Position numbers and translations under genes: made by a program. DNA of 64,000 nucleotides from Dietzia natronolimnaea (lineage in GTDB: Bacteria; Actinomycetota; Actinomycetes; Mycobacteriales; Mycobacteriaceae). Within the stretch, counting starts at the first letter, position 1. The number at the start of each line of letters is the position of its first letter. The DNA is taken from the NCBI RefSeq assembly GCF_002289575.1, contig NZ_NTGA01000022.1, positions 27,372 to 91,371 of the forward strand, in the 5' to 3' direction. The notes below the pieces were generated by a model that saw only the letters and a list, made by a program, of their open reading frames with translations, searched no databases and was not told the origin of the DNA. Below are positions 42,379 to 51,131 of the stretch, piece after piece.

Positions 42379-43626
42379 TCAGTCGGCCAGCGCCAGCGCC
42401 TGCCGGTAGGTCAACTTGCCGCCGGTCTGCATGATCGACCGTCGGTAGACCCGTTCCGCGACCACCATCACGGCCCCGGCGGCGATCAGGGTGATCACCG
42501 CGGCGATGACCGGCTCCCACCAGTGGGCTGTGCCCTCGACCAGACGGATCGGCATCGTCACCGTCGACATGATCGGCACGTACGAGCCGATGACCTGCCA
42601 CGTGCCCTGGAGGAACAGTCCTGCGAAGGACGCGATCATGATGAGGGTGAGCAGGGGGGACGAGGTGGACTGGACGTCCTCCGCCCGGGTTGCCAGCGCC
42701 CCGGCGACGGCGAACAGGCAGGCCAGTGCCACGAAGCCGATCACGAACAGCACCAGGTACCAGCCCGCGGCGCCGGCCAGGGACGGCAGGAGCGCCGAGT
42801 AGTCGGTGAACGTCAGACCGATCAGCCCGATCGCCACGAAGATCGCCATCTGGCCCAGTGCGAGCGCCGTGGCTCCGACGACCTTGCCGACGAGCAGTTG
42901 GCGCAACGGGATGGCGGCGGCGAGGATCTCGACGATCCTCGACTGCTTCTCCTCGACGACGCTGTTGGCGATGGCGTAACCGAAGAGGATCGCGGCCATG
43001 TAGAAGAGGAAGACAAAGACGAACCCGGCGACGAGCTGGACGCCCTCGTTCGCGGCCCCGTCCGGGTCGAGCAGTCGTTCCTCGACGACGGACCCGGCGG
43101 TCAGCTCGGCGACGGTGGCGCCCACGGCGGCCGCGTTGCGGTCGAGCGCGTCCGCGGCGACCACGGAACCCACCGCGGCGGCGATGCCGGGGTCGACCCC
43201 GTTCGACCCGACGAGGGTCCATGCCCCGGGCCTGCCGAGGAGCGCCGCGTCCGCGTCGCCGTCCCGCACCGCCTGTTCGGCGGCGGCGGGGTCGGCGACC
43301 TCGGTGACGGACAGCTCGATCGGGGGAACACCCGCCTGCGCGCCGGACCCGGTCCCCTCCTCGGTTGCTTCGCCATCCGGGGTGGCCGCGGCAGCTGCGG
43401 CGTGCACGATGGCCGAGGCGTCGTTGGAGGCGACGGCGACGGTCTTCTCATCGTCGCGCCCGCCGAGGAGGAACGACAGACCGAAGGCGACGACGAAGAT
43501 CGCGATGGTGGTCAGGGTGGAGATGATGAAGTTGCGATCGCGGAGTTTGACCATGATCTCGCGACCGGCGACGATGCGCCAGGCGGACTCGGTCGCCGGC
43601 GGCCGGGTGGGGGTCGTGGATGTCAT
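42379..43626 (-). CDS. ABC-2 type exporter permease, NatB-like
   Basis: 415 aa. One N-terminal helix (~35-55), a large extracytoplasmic domain (~60-200), then five or six helices. This is the ABC2_membrane_3/NatB layout, and 'VVEEKQSRIVEILAAAIPLRQL' is the conserved cytoplasmic coupling segment. The ATG overlaps the stop of the ATPase gene (ATGA), so the two form one exporter. NatAB in Bacillus exports sodium, but many relatives export lipids, peptides or drugs; the cargo here is unknown. Confidence 0.9.
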   Translation of the reverse strand: MTSTTPTRPPATESAWRIVAGREIMVKLRDRNFIISTLTTIAIFVVAFGLSFLLGGRDDEKTVAVASNDASAIVHAAAAAATPDGEATEEGTGSGAQAGVPPIELSVTEVADPAAAEQAVRDGDADAALLGRPGAWTLVGSNGVDPGIAAAVGSVVAADALDRNAAAVGATVAELTAGSVVEERLLDPDGAANEGVQLVAGFVFVFLFYMAAILFGYAIANSVVEEKQSRIVEILAAAIPLRQLLVGKVVGATALALGQMAIFVAIGLIGLTFTDYSALLPSLAGAAGWYLVLFVIGFVALACLFAVAGALATRAEDVQSTSSPLLTLIMIASFAGLFLQGTWQVIGSYVPIMSTVTMPIRLVEGTAHWWEPVIAAVITLIAAGAVMVVAERVYRRSIMQTGGKLTYRQALALAD

Positions 43627-44504
43627 GACGTCACCTCGCGGTAGATCTCGGAGAGGGTGGGAACGACTTCGGCGAGCTCGCGGACGCTGCCGCGCGCCAT
43701 CGCCTCGCGCAGGACGAGGTCGGTTACCTCGGGGCGGTCGAGATCCAGCAGTGCGGTGGGGCCGTCGACGTCGACGACGTGGACGCCCGGCAGGCTCCGG
43801 ACCCACCCGGCGTCCGTACCGGCGACCAGCCGGTGCAGGACGCGGCCGCGTCGGCGGAGGTCGTCCACCGTCCCGTTGGCCACGACCCGCCCGCCCGCCA
43901 GCACGACCAGGTGGTCGCAGAGGCGTTCCACCAGGTCGAGCTGATGTGAGGAGAACAGCACGGGTACGCCCTGGCTCGTGTACTCGCGCAGCAGGTCGAC
44001 CATGGAATCGACCGCGACGGGGTCCAGGCCCGAGAAGGGTTCGTCGAGAACCAGCAGTTCGGGCCCGCCGATGACCGCGGCGACGACCTGGACACGCTGC
44101 TGGTTGCCCAGGGACAGCGATTCGAGCTTGTCCGCGGTGCGGTCGCCGAGCCCGAACCGGTCGAGCAGCTCCGTCGCCGAGCGCCGAGCCCCCTCCGGGC
44201 TGCGCCCCTGGAGCCTGCCGAGGTAGACGAGCTGGTCGAGGATGGGTTGCTTCGGGTACAGCCCACGCTCCTCCGGCATGTACCCGAAGGTGCGACGATC
44301 CGCGACGGTCACCTCCCGGCCCTTCCACGTGACCGTGCCCGCGGAGGGCTGCAGCACGCCCATGATCATCCGCATGGTGGTGGTCTTCCCGGCGCCGTTG
44401 CCGCCGACGAATCCGGTCATCGCGCCTCGCGGGACCTCGAATCCGACGTCGTCCACGGCGAGGGTCTCCCCGAAACGGCGGGTGAGCCCGTCGAGTTCCA
44501 GCAT
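43623..44504 (-). CDS. ABC exporter ATP-binding protein, NatA-like
   Basis: 293 aa. Walker A GGNGAGKTT, signature LSLGNQQRV, Walker B LLVLDEP and H-loop SSHQLDLVE are intact, and the C-terminal ~80 residues are a DUF4162-type tail. It pairs with the overlapping permease gene. GGGAGGACACC stands before the ATG. It follows the NarL-type two-component genes in the same direction with a 158-base gap, so that pair may regulate it. Confidence 0.92.
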   Translation of the reverse strand: MLELDGLTRRFGETLAVDDVGFEVPRGAMTGFVGGNGAGKTTTMRMIMGVLQPSAGTVTWKGREVTVADRRTFGYMPEERGLYPKQPILDQLVYLGRLQGRSPEGARRSATELLDRFGLGDRTADKLESLSLGNQQRVQVVAAVIGGPELLVLDEPFSGLDPVAVDSMVDLLREYTSQGVPVLFSSHQLDLVERLCDHLVVLAGGRVVANGTVDDLRRRGRVLHRLVAGTDAGWVRSLPGVHVVDVDGPTALLDLDRPEVTDLVLREAMARGSVRELAEVVPTLSEIYREVTS

Positions 44505-44605
44505 GGTGTCCTCCCTGGTGTCCTGTACCGCGTCAACGCTATGGCTCCAGGGCGGTCCGGCGGATCAGCCGGGAGGATGACATCTCCGGGGAGGGTCGGG
44601 CCGGC

Positions 44606-44623
44606 CTCCCCCTCAGGGGGGAG
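44606..44623 (-). terminator. Hairpin between the NarL-type regulator and natA-like genes
   Basis: CTCCCCC (44606-44612) pairs with GGGGGAG (44617-44623). It lies about 40 bases past the stop of the minus-strand response regulator and upstream of the exporter promoter. No T-run. Confidence 0.5.
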
Positions 44624-44662
44624 ACGGAGGACGCGGGCGGACGGCCGTCGGTTCGTCGCAGC

Positions 44663-45352
44663 TCACTCGCCGGGCTGGACCAGACCGGCCTCGTAGGCCA
44701 GGACGACCGCCTGGACGCGGTCGCGGAGGTGGAGCTTGGACAGGCACGCGGACACGTGGGTCTTGACCGTGGCCTCGCCCACGACTAGCGTGCGAGCGAT
44801 CTCCGCGTTGGACAACCCCCGGGCGACGAGTCGCAGGACCTCGGTCTCCCGGGCGGTGAGCTCGTCCAGTGCCGCCGGACGGGATCCCTCGGGCGCGGGT
44901 GACCCGTCGCCGGGGTCCGGTGCCGTGGGAGCGGTGAGCCGTTCGATGACCCGGCGGGTGACCTCGGGCGCGAGCAGCGCGTGGCCGTGCCCCACCGCGC
45001 GGACCCCGTCGACCAGATCCTGTGGGTCGGAGTTCTTGAGAAGGAATCCGCCGGCACCGGCGCGCAGTGCGTCGAACAGGTAGTCGTCCCGGTCGAAGGT
45101 GGTGAGGATCAACACCCTGGCAAGGGCTTCACCGGTGATGAGTCGGGTCGCCTCGATGCCGTCGGTGCCCGGCATCTGGACGTCCATCAACACCACGTCG
45201 GGCCGCAGTCGCCGGCACATCTCCACCGCCTGCGCACCGTCCGCGGCGTCGCCGATCACCTCGAGGTCGGGTTCCACGCCCAGCATCATCGAGAAGCCGG
45301 AACGCATGAGCGGCTGATCGTCCACCACGAGGACCCGCAGGACGGTGCTCAT
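44663..45352 (-). CDS. NarL/LuxR-type response regulator
   Basis: 229 aa. Receiver domain with DDQ and phosphoacceptor D57; C-terminal LuxR helix-turn-helix with 'LTARETEVLRLVARGLSNAEIA' and a VKTHVS recognition segment. An Ala/Pro/Gly-rich linker joins them. The ATG overlaps the stop of the upstream kinase gene (ATGA), so it is the cognate regulator. Likely target: the exporter genes just downstream. Confidence 0.94.
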   Translation of the reverse strand: MSTVLRVLVVDDQPLMRSGFSMMLGVEPDLEVIGDAADGAQAVEMCRRLRPDVVLMDVQMPGTDGIEATRLITGEALARVLILTTFDRDDYLFDALRAGAGGFLLKNSDPQDLVDGVRAVGHGHALLAPEVTRRVIERLTAPTAPDPGDGSPAPEGSRPAALDELTARETEVLRLVARGLSNAEIARTLVVGEATVKTHVSACLSKLHLRDRVQAVVLAYEAGLVQPGE

Positions 45353-46761
45353 GTCCGGTCGCCCTCCACGTCGGGGTGGTACGGCAGGCGCACCCGTACC
45401 CGGTAGCCGCCGGTCACCCGCGGCCCGATCTCGCACTCCCCGCCGTGTGACCGCACCCGTTCGCGCATGCCCAGCAGACCCAGACCGCTCCCGGAGGTGC
45501 CGGCCCGGGGGCGCCCGGCGTCGAGGATCTCCACCTCCGCGTACGGGTTCCCGCCCGGCCCCTCACCTGTGCGCAGGACCATGCTCGCGCGGTCGGCCGT
45601 GGAGTGTCGGCGGACGTTGGCCAGGGCCTCCTGCGCGGTCCGGTACAGGGACAGTCCGACGACCGGTGGGACCTCCTCGACCGGATGGCCGGTGCCCGTG
45701 ACCACCGAGACGCTGGTGGTGAAGTCGGCCGAATCGTGGGAGGCCGCGAGGCGGCCGAGGTCAGCGATCCCGTGCCCCGCGGACCGGGAGTGATCCGGGG
45801 AGGCGGACGGATCGTCGGGGAAGGCGGCCCCGGAGCCACCGGGGGGCCGGGCGGCCGCGGTCGTGCGGTCGGCCGACCGGAGTGCGCCGAGTAGGGCGCG
45901 CATCTCCCCGACCGCCGAGCGGGAGGACTCCTCCACGGTCCGCAGGGCACCCGCGGCCGCGTCGGGGTCGTGGCCCATGACCCGTCGCGCGGCACCGGCC
46001 TGGACACCGATGGCCGCCACGTGGTGCGCGATCACGTCGTGCAACTCGCGGGCGATGCGCAGGCGCTCTTCGACCACGGCGCGGTCGCGCAGGGCCTCGG
46101 CCTGCTCCTCGATGGTCTCGGCCTGGTCGGCCAGGGCGTGGCGGCGGCGTGCACCCCGCCACGAGGCGATTCCGAGGGCGGCCGCGCCGCCGAAGTAGAC
46201 GATGTTGATGAGCGCGGTGTAGACGAGATAGGCGGGAACCGGAGGGACGAGGCCCGACAAGCGGTCGGCGTCGTCGAGCGAGTCGAGGATCTGCTGCATC
46301 CCCGAACCCAGCGCGAGGTACCAGGTCATCCACACCACCAGAGCGGCGGCGATCGCCACCGCTACCCCCACCAGCGCCCTCCGGTCGCGGGCCCACGCCA
46401 CCGCGGAATAGACGGCGATGAAGTACAGCACCTGCTGGGAGACCTGCCCCATCACCAGTGGCATCACGCTGCCGATGATCAGCAGGTGCGCGGTCGCGCC
46501 CAGGCCGGTGAGGAGGGGCAGGCGGCGACGGAGGGCGAGCAGGGCCGCCGCGCTCGCCATCGCCGTGTACTGGGCCCAGAGCGGGGCGCTCTCCCCGCCG
46601 AGCACTCCCATGCTCCGCAGGATCTCCAGACCCAGCGCCGAGCAGGCGAACATCGCCAGGGCGAGGATCGCGTCAGCCCGGAGGTAGTTCTCCGGCAACG
46701 GCCGGGTCCACGCGTCCTCGGCGTCGAAGAGGTCGGAGAGGCGTTTCTGGCGGGCCCACAC
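45349..46761 (-). CDS. NarL-family sensor histidine kinase (HisKA_3)
   Basis: 470 aa. Five or six hydrophobic helices (~30-185) form the sensor, then a HisKA_3 dimerisation domain with the phospho-His in RELHDVIAHH, and a HATPase ending 'GSGLGLLGMRERV'. A Gly/Pro/Ser/Asp-rich insert lies between the two catalytic parts. I chose the GTG at 46761 because a start at 46803 would overlap the upstream kinase by 23 bases. Membrane-embedded sensing without an external domain suits cell-envelope stress signals. Confidence 0.91.
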   Translation of the reverse strand: MWARQKRLSDLFDAEDAWTRPLPENYLRADAILALAMFACSALGLEILRSMGVLGGESAPLWAQYTAMASAAALLALRRRLPLLTGLGATAHLLIIGSVMPLVMGQVSQQVLYFIAVYSAVAWARDRRALVGVAVAIAAALVVWMTWYLALGSGMQQILDSLDDADRLSGLVPPVPAYLVYTALINIVYFGGAAALGIASWRGARRRHALADQAETIEEQAEALRDRAVVEERLRIARELHDVIAHHVAAIGVQAGAARRVMGHDPDAAAGALRTVEESSRSAVGEMRALLGALRSADRTTAAARPPGGSGAAFPDDPSASPDHSRSAGHGIADLGRLAASHDSADFTTSVSVVTGTGHPVEEVPPVVGLSLYRTAQEALANVRRHSTADRASMVLRTGEGPGGNPYAEVEILDAGRPRAGTSGSGLGLLGMRERVRSHGGECEIGPRVTGGYRVRVRLPYHPDVEGDRT

Positions 46762-46780
46762 GACAGACGAGCCTATCCGC

Positions 46781-48214
46781 TCACGGCAGGTCGGGGAGTT
46801 CACCGAAAGTCTCGACGGGCAGATCCACGACGAACCGCGCTCCTCCCGCGGGGGAGTCCTCGACCCGCACCGTGCCGCCGTGGGACCGGGTGATCTCGGC
46901 GACGATCGCCAGACCCAGACCGGAGCCCCCCGTGCCCCGGGCGCGATCGGCGTCCAGGCGGGCGAAGCGGTCGAACACCGTGGCCCGCTGGTCGGGCGGC
47001 ACCCCCTCGCCGTCGTCGTCGACGGTGATCACGGCGCGTGGTCCCGCGGGGCCCGTGCGATCCACGGTGAGCCCGATCGTCACGGCCTCATGTGCATGCC
47101 GTCGGGCGTTCTCGACCAGGTTGCGCACGACCCTCAGCAGGGCGTCGGGGTCGCCGACCAGACGGGCGGGCTCCACCGTTCCGGTGACCTCGAGCCCACC
47201 CAGACCCCGGAGCCGGGCCACCTCGGAGAGGACGATGTCGTCGAGGTCCACGTCCTCGCGGCGCAACGGGACACCGCGCTCGTCGTTCTTGGCCAGCAGG
47301 AGCAGGTCCTCGACCATCGACCGCATCCGCTGGACCTCGGGCAGCAGGAGGTCGTCCACGGTCTCCACGTCGACCGGGGTGCCCGAGGTCGAGGACAGTT
47401 CCAGCAGGGTCGACAGGGTGGAGAGCGGACTGCGTAGTTCGTGGGAGGCGTCGCCGACAAAGGCCACCTGCGCGGTCCGGGCGGCATCCAGTCGCGCGAG
47501 CATCGCGTTCATCGTGCGGGCCAGGCGTGCGATCTCGTCCTCCGCCTCGGGCACTGGGACCCGCTCGCCACGCCCGGAGGCGGAGATCTCGGCGACCCGG
47601 GACCGGATCGACTCCACCGGCCGCAACACGCGCCCCATCGCGTAGTACACGAACACCGCCGTGGCGAGCCCGGCCACGGGAACGAAGGACAGGAACAGGA
47701 TCGCGCCGGCGGCGAGAACGGTGTCGTACCGGTCGGTGTCCGTACCCACCTCCACCGCGAACGTCACGCCACCGAGGTCCACACCGACCGACGTCACCCG
47801 CAGGTCCGCTCCGCCTGGCGACTCGATCTGGTATTGGGTGATCTCGCCGGCCGCCGGGGCGGGCACGGGGGGTACGTCCTCCAAGCCGCGGGTGACCTGG
47901 GCGGCGAGCAGGCGCTCCCCGGGCCCGACGATCCTCACCAGATCGACGCCTGACAAGGGCTCGGCCACCAGGTCGAGGGCGGCCCGGGGTCCGCGCTCGG
48001 AGAGGACCCCCGCCACGTCGACGGCCCGGGCCCGGTCCACGGTGTCGATCGCGTTGTGGGCGGCGGTGCGCAGCAGCAGCCACGCGCCTCCGGCCGCGGC
48101 GGCGAGAACGAGGATGACGATAGCCGTGGCGATTACCGTTGTGGCCGTGCGGATGGGCCAGCGACGGGGCGTGGTGAGGACCTCGCCGGTCAGGGGCGCT
48201 GCTCGTGGGGGCAC
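46781..48214 (-). CDS. HisKA-type sensor histidine kinase (no adjacent regulator)
   Basis: 477 aa. Two transmembrane helices flank an extracytoplasmic domain (~55-165); a HAMP segment follows, then HisKA with phospho-His in DASHELRSPLS and HATPase with 'GTGGSGLGLAIVAEI'. This is the class that pairs with OmpR-type regulators, yet its downstream neighbours belong to a NarL-type pair. The OmpR-type regulator at 41628-42320 lies at the other end of the block. The GTG at 48214 is the first plausible start after the tandem repeat. Confidence 0.92.
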   Translation of the reverse strand: MPPRAAPLTGEVLTTPRRWPIRTATTVIATAIVILVLAAAAGGAWLLLRTAAHNAIDTVDRARAVDVAGVLSERGPRAALDLVAEPLSGVDLVRIVGPGERLLAAQVTRGLEDVPPVPAPAAGEITQYQIESPGGADLRVTSVGVDLGGVTFAVEVGTDTDRYDTVLAAGAILFLSFVPVAGLATAVFVYYAMGRVLRPVESIRSRVAEISASGRGERVPVPEAEDEIARLARTMNAMLARLDAARTAQVAFVGDASHELRSPLSTLSTLLELSSTSGTPVDVETVDDLLLPEVQRMRSMVEDLLLLAKNDERGVPLRREDVDLDDIVLSEVARLRGLGGLEVTGTVEPARLVGDPDALLRVVRNLVENARRHAHEAVTIGLTVDRTGPAGPRAVITVDDDGEGVPPDQRATVFDRFARLDADRARGTGGSGLGLAIVAEITRSHGGTVRVEDSPAGGARFVVDLPVETFGELPDLP

Positions 48215-48223
48215 GGCTCCATT

Positions 48224-48289
48224 GTGCGGCCAGCACCGGACCACCGTGCGGTCACCACCGGACCACCGTGCGGCCAGCACCGGACCACC
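48224..48289. repeat. Three tandem 22-bp units in a divergent promoter region
   Basis: Three 22-base units (48224-48245, 48246-48267, 48268-48289), the middle one with two changes, lie between the divergent kinase and FMN-reductase genes. They could be regulator sites spaced at two helical turns or simple slippage products. Confidence 0.8.
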
Positions 48290-48427
48290 GTGCGATCGTC
48301 GGGGTCCGGCAGGGCGGCTGGATCACGCGGTGGCGTCGGTCACTGTCGACGGCTCGCGGTGGATTGGTGTCGTGTCACTCAAGTACGGTCGGGGTGTCCA
48401 CCACATCGACCGACCAAGGAGAAGACA

Positions 48428-48994
48428 GTGAAGATCGGCATCATCCTGGGCAGCATCCGCGACGATCGGGCCGGTGCGGCGGTGGCCGACTGGGTCACGG
48501 CGGAGGCCGCGTCGCGGGAACTCGCGACCTACGACCTGGTCGACCTCAAGTCCTTCGACGTTCCGCTCCTCACCTCGGCCACCGTGCCGGGTGCCGCGAA
48601 CAAGCAGTACGACGACGAGCGGGTCACCCGGTGGAGCGAGGCGATCGACTCCTACGACGCCTTCGTCTTTGTGACCCCCGAGTACAACCACGGAGTTCCC
48701 GGCGCCCTGAAGAACGCCTATGACTCCCTCGGCGAGGAGTGGGCGGACAAGCCGGTCGCCTTTGTCTCCTACGGCGCCGAGGGCGGCGTACGTGCGGTGG
48801 AGCAGTGGCGCCAGATCGTCGCGAACTTTCGGATGTTCGGCGTCCGCCAGCAGATCTCGCTGAGCCTGTTCACCGAGTTCGGCGACGAGGGCCTCCAGCC
48901 GAACGATCGGCGCGCGGGGGAGCTGGCCACCCTCTTCGACCAGCTCGAGGACGCCGCCCGCCGGTTCGCCCCGGTTCCCGCGGGCAGCGCCTGA
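48428..48994 (+). CDS. NADPH-dependent FMN reductase
   Basis: 188 aa, flavodoxin-like fold. The N-terminal GSIRDDRAG binds the FMN phosphate and TPEYNHGVPGALKNAYD is the family hallmark. It reduces FMN or quinones/azo dyes with NADPH. The GTG start follows AAGGAGA with a 5-base spacer. It could supply reduced flavin to monooxygenases such as the LLM enzyme at 5626, but there is no direct link. Confidence 0.92.
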   Translation: MKIGIILGSIRDDRAGAAVADWVTAEAASRELATYDLVDLKSFDVPLLTSATVPGAANKQYDDERVTRWSEAIDSYDAFVFVTPEYNHGVPGALKNAYDSLGEEWADKPVAFVSYGAEGGVRAVEQWRQIVANFRMFGVRQQISLSLFTEFGDEGLQPNDRRAGELATLFDQLEDAARRFAPVPAGSA

Positions 48995-49055
48995 CCGTCG
49001 CCCCGCCTGACCGTCGCCCCGCCTGGCTCGCCCCACCCGGCTCGCGCCGGGTGAA

Positions 49056-49097
49056 CGACCGCCGGCCCGCCTCCATCTGGAGGCGGGCCGGCGGTCG
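49056..49097. terminator. Strong bidirectional terminator hairpin
   Basis: A perfect 19-base stem (49056-49074 with 49079-49097) and a 4-base loop, between the converging FMN-reductase and tpx genes. It is the most stable hairpin I found in the window. Confidence 0.85.
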
Positions 49098-49109
49098 TGT
49101 CGATGCGGG

Positions 49110-49607
49110 TCAGCCGAGCGCGGCCAGGGCGGAGTCGTAGTCGGGCTCGGTGGTGATCTCGTCGACCAGCTGGGTGTAGACCACCGAGCCGTCGGCGTCG
49201 AGCACCACGACCGACCGTGCGCACAGGCCCGCCAGGGGGCCGTCCGTCATCTTGACGCCGTACGCCGAGGCGAAATCGCTGCGGAAGGTGGACGCGGCGG
49301 ACGCGTTCTCGATCCCCTCGTCGGCGGAGAACCGCTTGAGCGCGAACGGGAGGTCGGCCGAGACGTTGATGACCGCCGTGTTGTCCAGGCCCGTGGCCTT
49401 CTCGTTGAAGGTCCGGACCGACTGGGCGCAGACGCCCGTGTCGACGCTCGGGAAGATGTTGAGCACGACGCGCGTGCCCGCCAGCGACTCCGAGGTCACG
49501 GGAGCGAGGTCGGTGCCGACCAGGTCGAAGGCCGGAGCGGTGGTGCCGACGGCGGGGAGCTCGCCGGACGTGGTGACGGGGTTTCCCTTGAATGCGGTGG
49601 TTGCCAT
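49110..49607 (-). CDS. tpx: Thiol peroxidase Tpx with non-canonical resolving cysteine
   Basis: 165 aa, atypical 2-Cys peroxiredoxin family. The peroxidatic Cys is C60 in [12 protein letters not shown]. The usual resolving Cys in the DLPFAxKRFC segment is replaced by Ser94 ([14 protein letters not shown]). A different Cys, C129, appears in AGLCARS where relatives have Leu. The enzyme reduces peroxides using thioredoxin or mycothiol/mycoredoxin; here the resolving step must differ or the enzyme works as a 1-Cys type. Monocistronic and convergent with the FMN reductase. Confidence 0.92.
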   Translation of the reverse strand: MATTAFKGNPVTTSGELPAVGTTAPAFDLVGTDLAPVTSESLAGTRVVLNIFPSVDTGVCAQSVRTFNEKATGLDNTAVINVSADLPFALKRFSADEGIENASAASTFRSDFASAYGVKMTDGPLAGLCARSVVVLDADGSVVYTQLVDEITTEPDYDSALAALG

Positions 49608-49616
49608 GCGTCCGTT

Positions 49617-50291
49617 CTACCCGACCGGGGGCGGGGGTGGCGCGGGCACCGCCTGACCTGTCTGGTCGACCGCCCGCCACAGGTACCAGGACGCGACCGA
49701 ACGGTACGGGGCCCAGGCCTCGGCGCGGCCGAGCATCTGGGTGGCGGTGGCCGGTCCGTCGAGTCCCGTGACCCGTTCGAATCCCCGGCGGATGCCGACA
49801 TCGGCCACCGGGAACACGTCGGGTCTGTCCAGCAGGAAGATCAGCAGCATCTCCACGGTCCACCGGCCCACTCCGCGGACCGTGGTGAGGGAGGCGACCA
49901 CCTCGTCGTCGTCGAACCCCTGTAGTTCCGTCAGTGTGGGGATCCGTCCGGTCCCCACCGCGTCGGCCAGGTCGCGGAGCGCGGCGATCTTGGGGCGGGA
50001 GACCCCGCACGCGCGGATCTCGTCATCGGAGAGGGTGTCAAGGAGGACGGGATCGAGGTGCCGGGGCCCGGCCGCCCGCTCCCGGAGACGGCCGGCGATC
50101 GTCGCCGCGGCCTTGACCGACAGTTGCTGCGACAGGATCGAGGAGGCCAGCCGGTCGAACAGTGCGTGCGGCCCGGAATCGGGGGCGGGCGCGAGGGTGC
50201 ACGGACCGACGGACTCGATGTGACGCCCGAGTTCGGGGTCCGCCCGGCAGAGATACCGGACGGCGGCCGATCTGTCGTATCCTTCGAGCAT
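49617..50291 (-). CDS. DNA-3-methyladenine glycosylase II-like (HhH-GPD)
   Basis: 224 aa, AlkA-like core without the N-terminal domain of E. coli AlkA. The HhH is in 'LTTVRGVGRWTVEMLLIF' and the catalytic Asp in FPVADVGIRRG. It removes alkylated bases in base-excision repair. TAACGT lies 7 bases before the ATG at 50291 (leaderless signal); the frame continues 11 codons upstream. The Pro-rich C-terminal tail is probably disordered. It ends 9 bases before tpx starts, but tpx has its own -10-like box. Confidence 0.9.
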   Translation of the reverse strand: MLEGYDRSAAVRYLCRADPELGRHIESVGPCTLAPAPDSGPHALFDRLASSILSQQLSVKAAATIAGRLRERAAGPRHLDPVLLDTLSDDEIRACGVSRPKIAALRDLADAVGTGRIPTLTELQGFDDDEVVASLTTVRGVGRWTVEMLLIFLLDRPDVFPVADVGIRRGFERVTGLDGPATATQMLGRAEAWAPYRSVASWYLWRAVDQTGQAVPAPPPPPVG

Positions 50292-50413
50292 GCCGAGCAC
50301 GTTACCCGGCGGTTTTTCCACCATCCTGCCTCACAGGTAACAGCGGTACCGTGCCCGACGATAACTATCGGGTCACGAATTCTTCATATCGTTATCGGGG
50401 GAGGAACGCCATC
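50292..50413. promoter_or_regulatory. Divergent region with CGATAAC/GTTATCG inverted repeat
   Basis: CGATAAC (50359-50365) and GTTATCG (50391-50397) are perfect inverted repeats 25 bases apart; the left arm also forms a local CGATA-AC-TATCG dyad. The stretch is less GC-rich than average. It lies just upstream of the YdcF-like gene, whose ribosome-binding site is GGGGAGGAA. Confidence 0.5.
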
Positions 50414-51052
50414 GTGCGTAGGACACACACCCGTCTCGTCGCGGCCGCGTCCGCGGCGGCACTGACACTCACACTGGGCGCCGGAGTGGGGACCGCGTCC
50501 GCCGGTTCCGCGGAGATGCCGTCGGGCACGGCGCTATACAACGGGCTGACCATGGTGGGGTGTCAGCACGTCGACCCCTCGATGCTCCAGATGTGCGGCG
50601 GCCTGGACGTGCTCACGAGTGACGATCCGGCGGTGCTCACGATCAATCCGTTCACCACGGACATCGTGATCCTGGGCGCCGGACTGTATCCCGACGGGGG
50701 CATCCGGCCGGTGCTCGAGGAGCGCCTGCGGACCGGTTTCCGGCTGGCCCGGCAGTACCCGACCGCCCGCGTCATCGTGACCGGGGGTGTCCCGCAGAAC
50801 GGTCGCACGGAGGCCCGCGCGATGGGCGACTGGCTCCGCGGTGCGGGCATCGCGCCGTGGCGGATCACCGAGGAGGGCAACTCCAACTCGACGGTTCAGA
50901 ACGCGCAGTTCACGGACCGGATCTTCCGCGAGCGCGGGACCACCGGTGCGGTCGTGGTCTCCACCGGCGACCACGTCCAGCGCGCCGTGCTCAACTTCCG
51001 GCAGGCGGTCGCCGGGCGGATCCCGGTGACCGGGGTCGTCGCCCGGGGCTGA
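50414..51052 (+). CDS. Secreted YdcF/ElyC (DUF218)-family protein
   Basis: 212 aa. A Sec-type signal peptide (~1-31, ending near ASAGS) precedes a DUF218 domain. Typical elements are IVILGAGLYPDG at the start, 'RLRTGFRLARQYPTARVIVTGG', the EARAMGDWL helix and the 'NSNSTVQNAQFT' loop. YdcF-like proteins are linked to envelope integrity or vancomycin resistance in other bacteria, usually as membrane proteins; this one looks fully exported. The GTG start has GGAGGAA upstream. Confidence 0.87.
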   Translation: MRRTHTRLVAAASAAALTLTLGAGVGTASAGSAEMPSGTALYNGLTMVGCQHVDPSMLQMCGGLDVLTSDDPAVLTINPFTTDIVILGAGLYPDGGIRPVLEERLRTGFRLARQYPTARVIVTGGVPQNGRTEARAMGDWLRGAGIAPWRITEEGNSNSTVQNAQFTDRIFRERGTTGAVVVSTGDHVQRAVLNFRQAVAGRIPVTGVVARG

Positions 51053-51131
51053 GGCGCGGGCGGGAACAATTCAGCGCCCGCCGAAGTTGTATGACGCGAC
51101 AGCAAATATCGTCCCGTCACAGGAGAAGCCA

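Noticed and set aside
48224..48289. CRISPR-like repeats
   Set aside because: The three 22-base units are directly tandem with no spacers and no cas genes are in the window.
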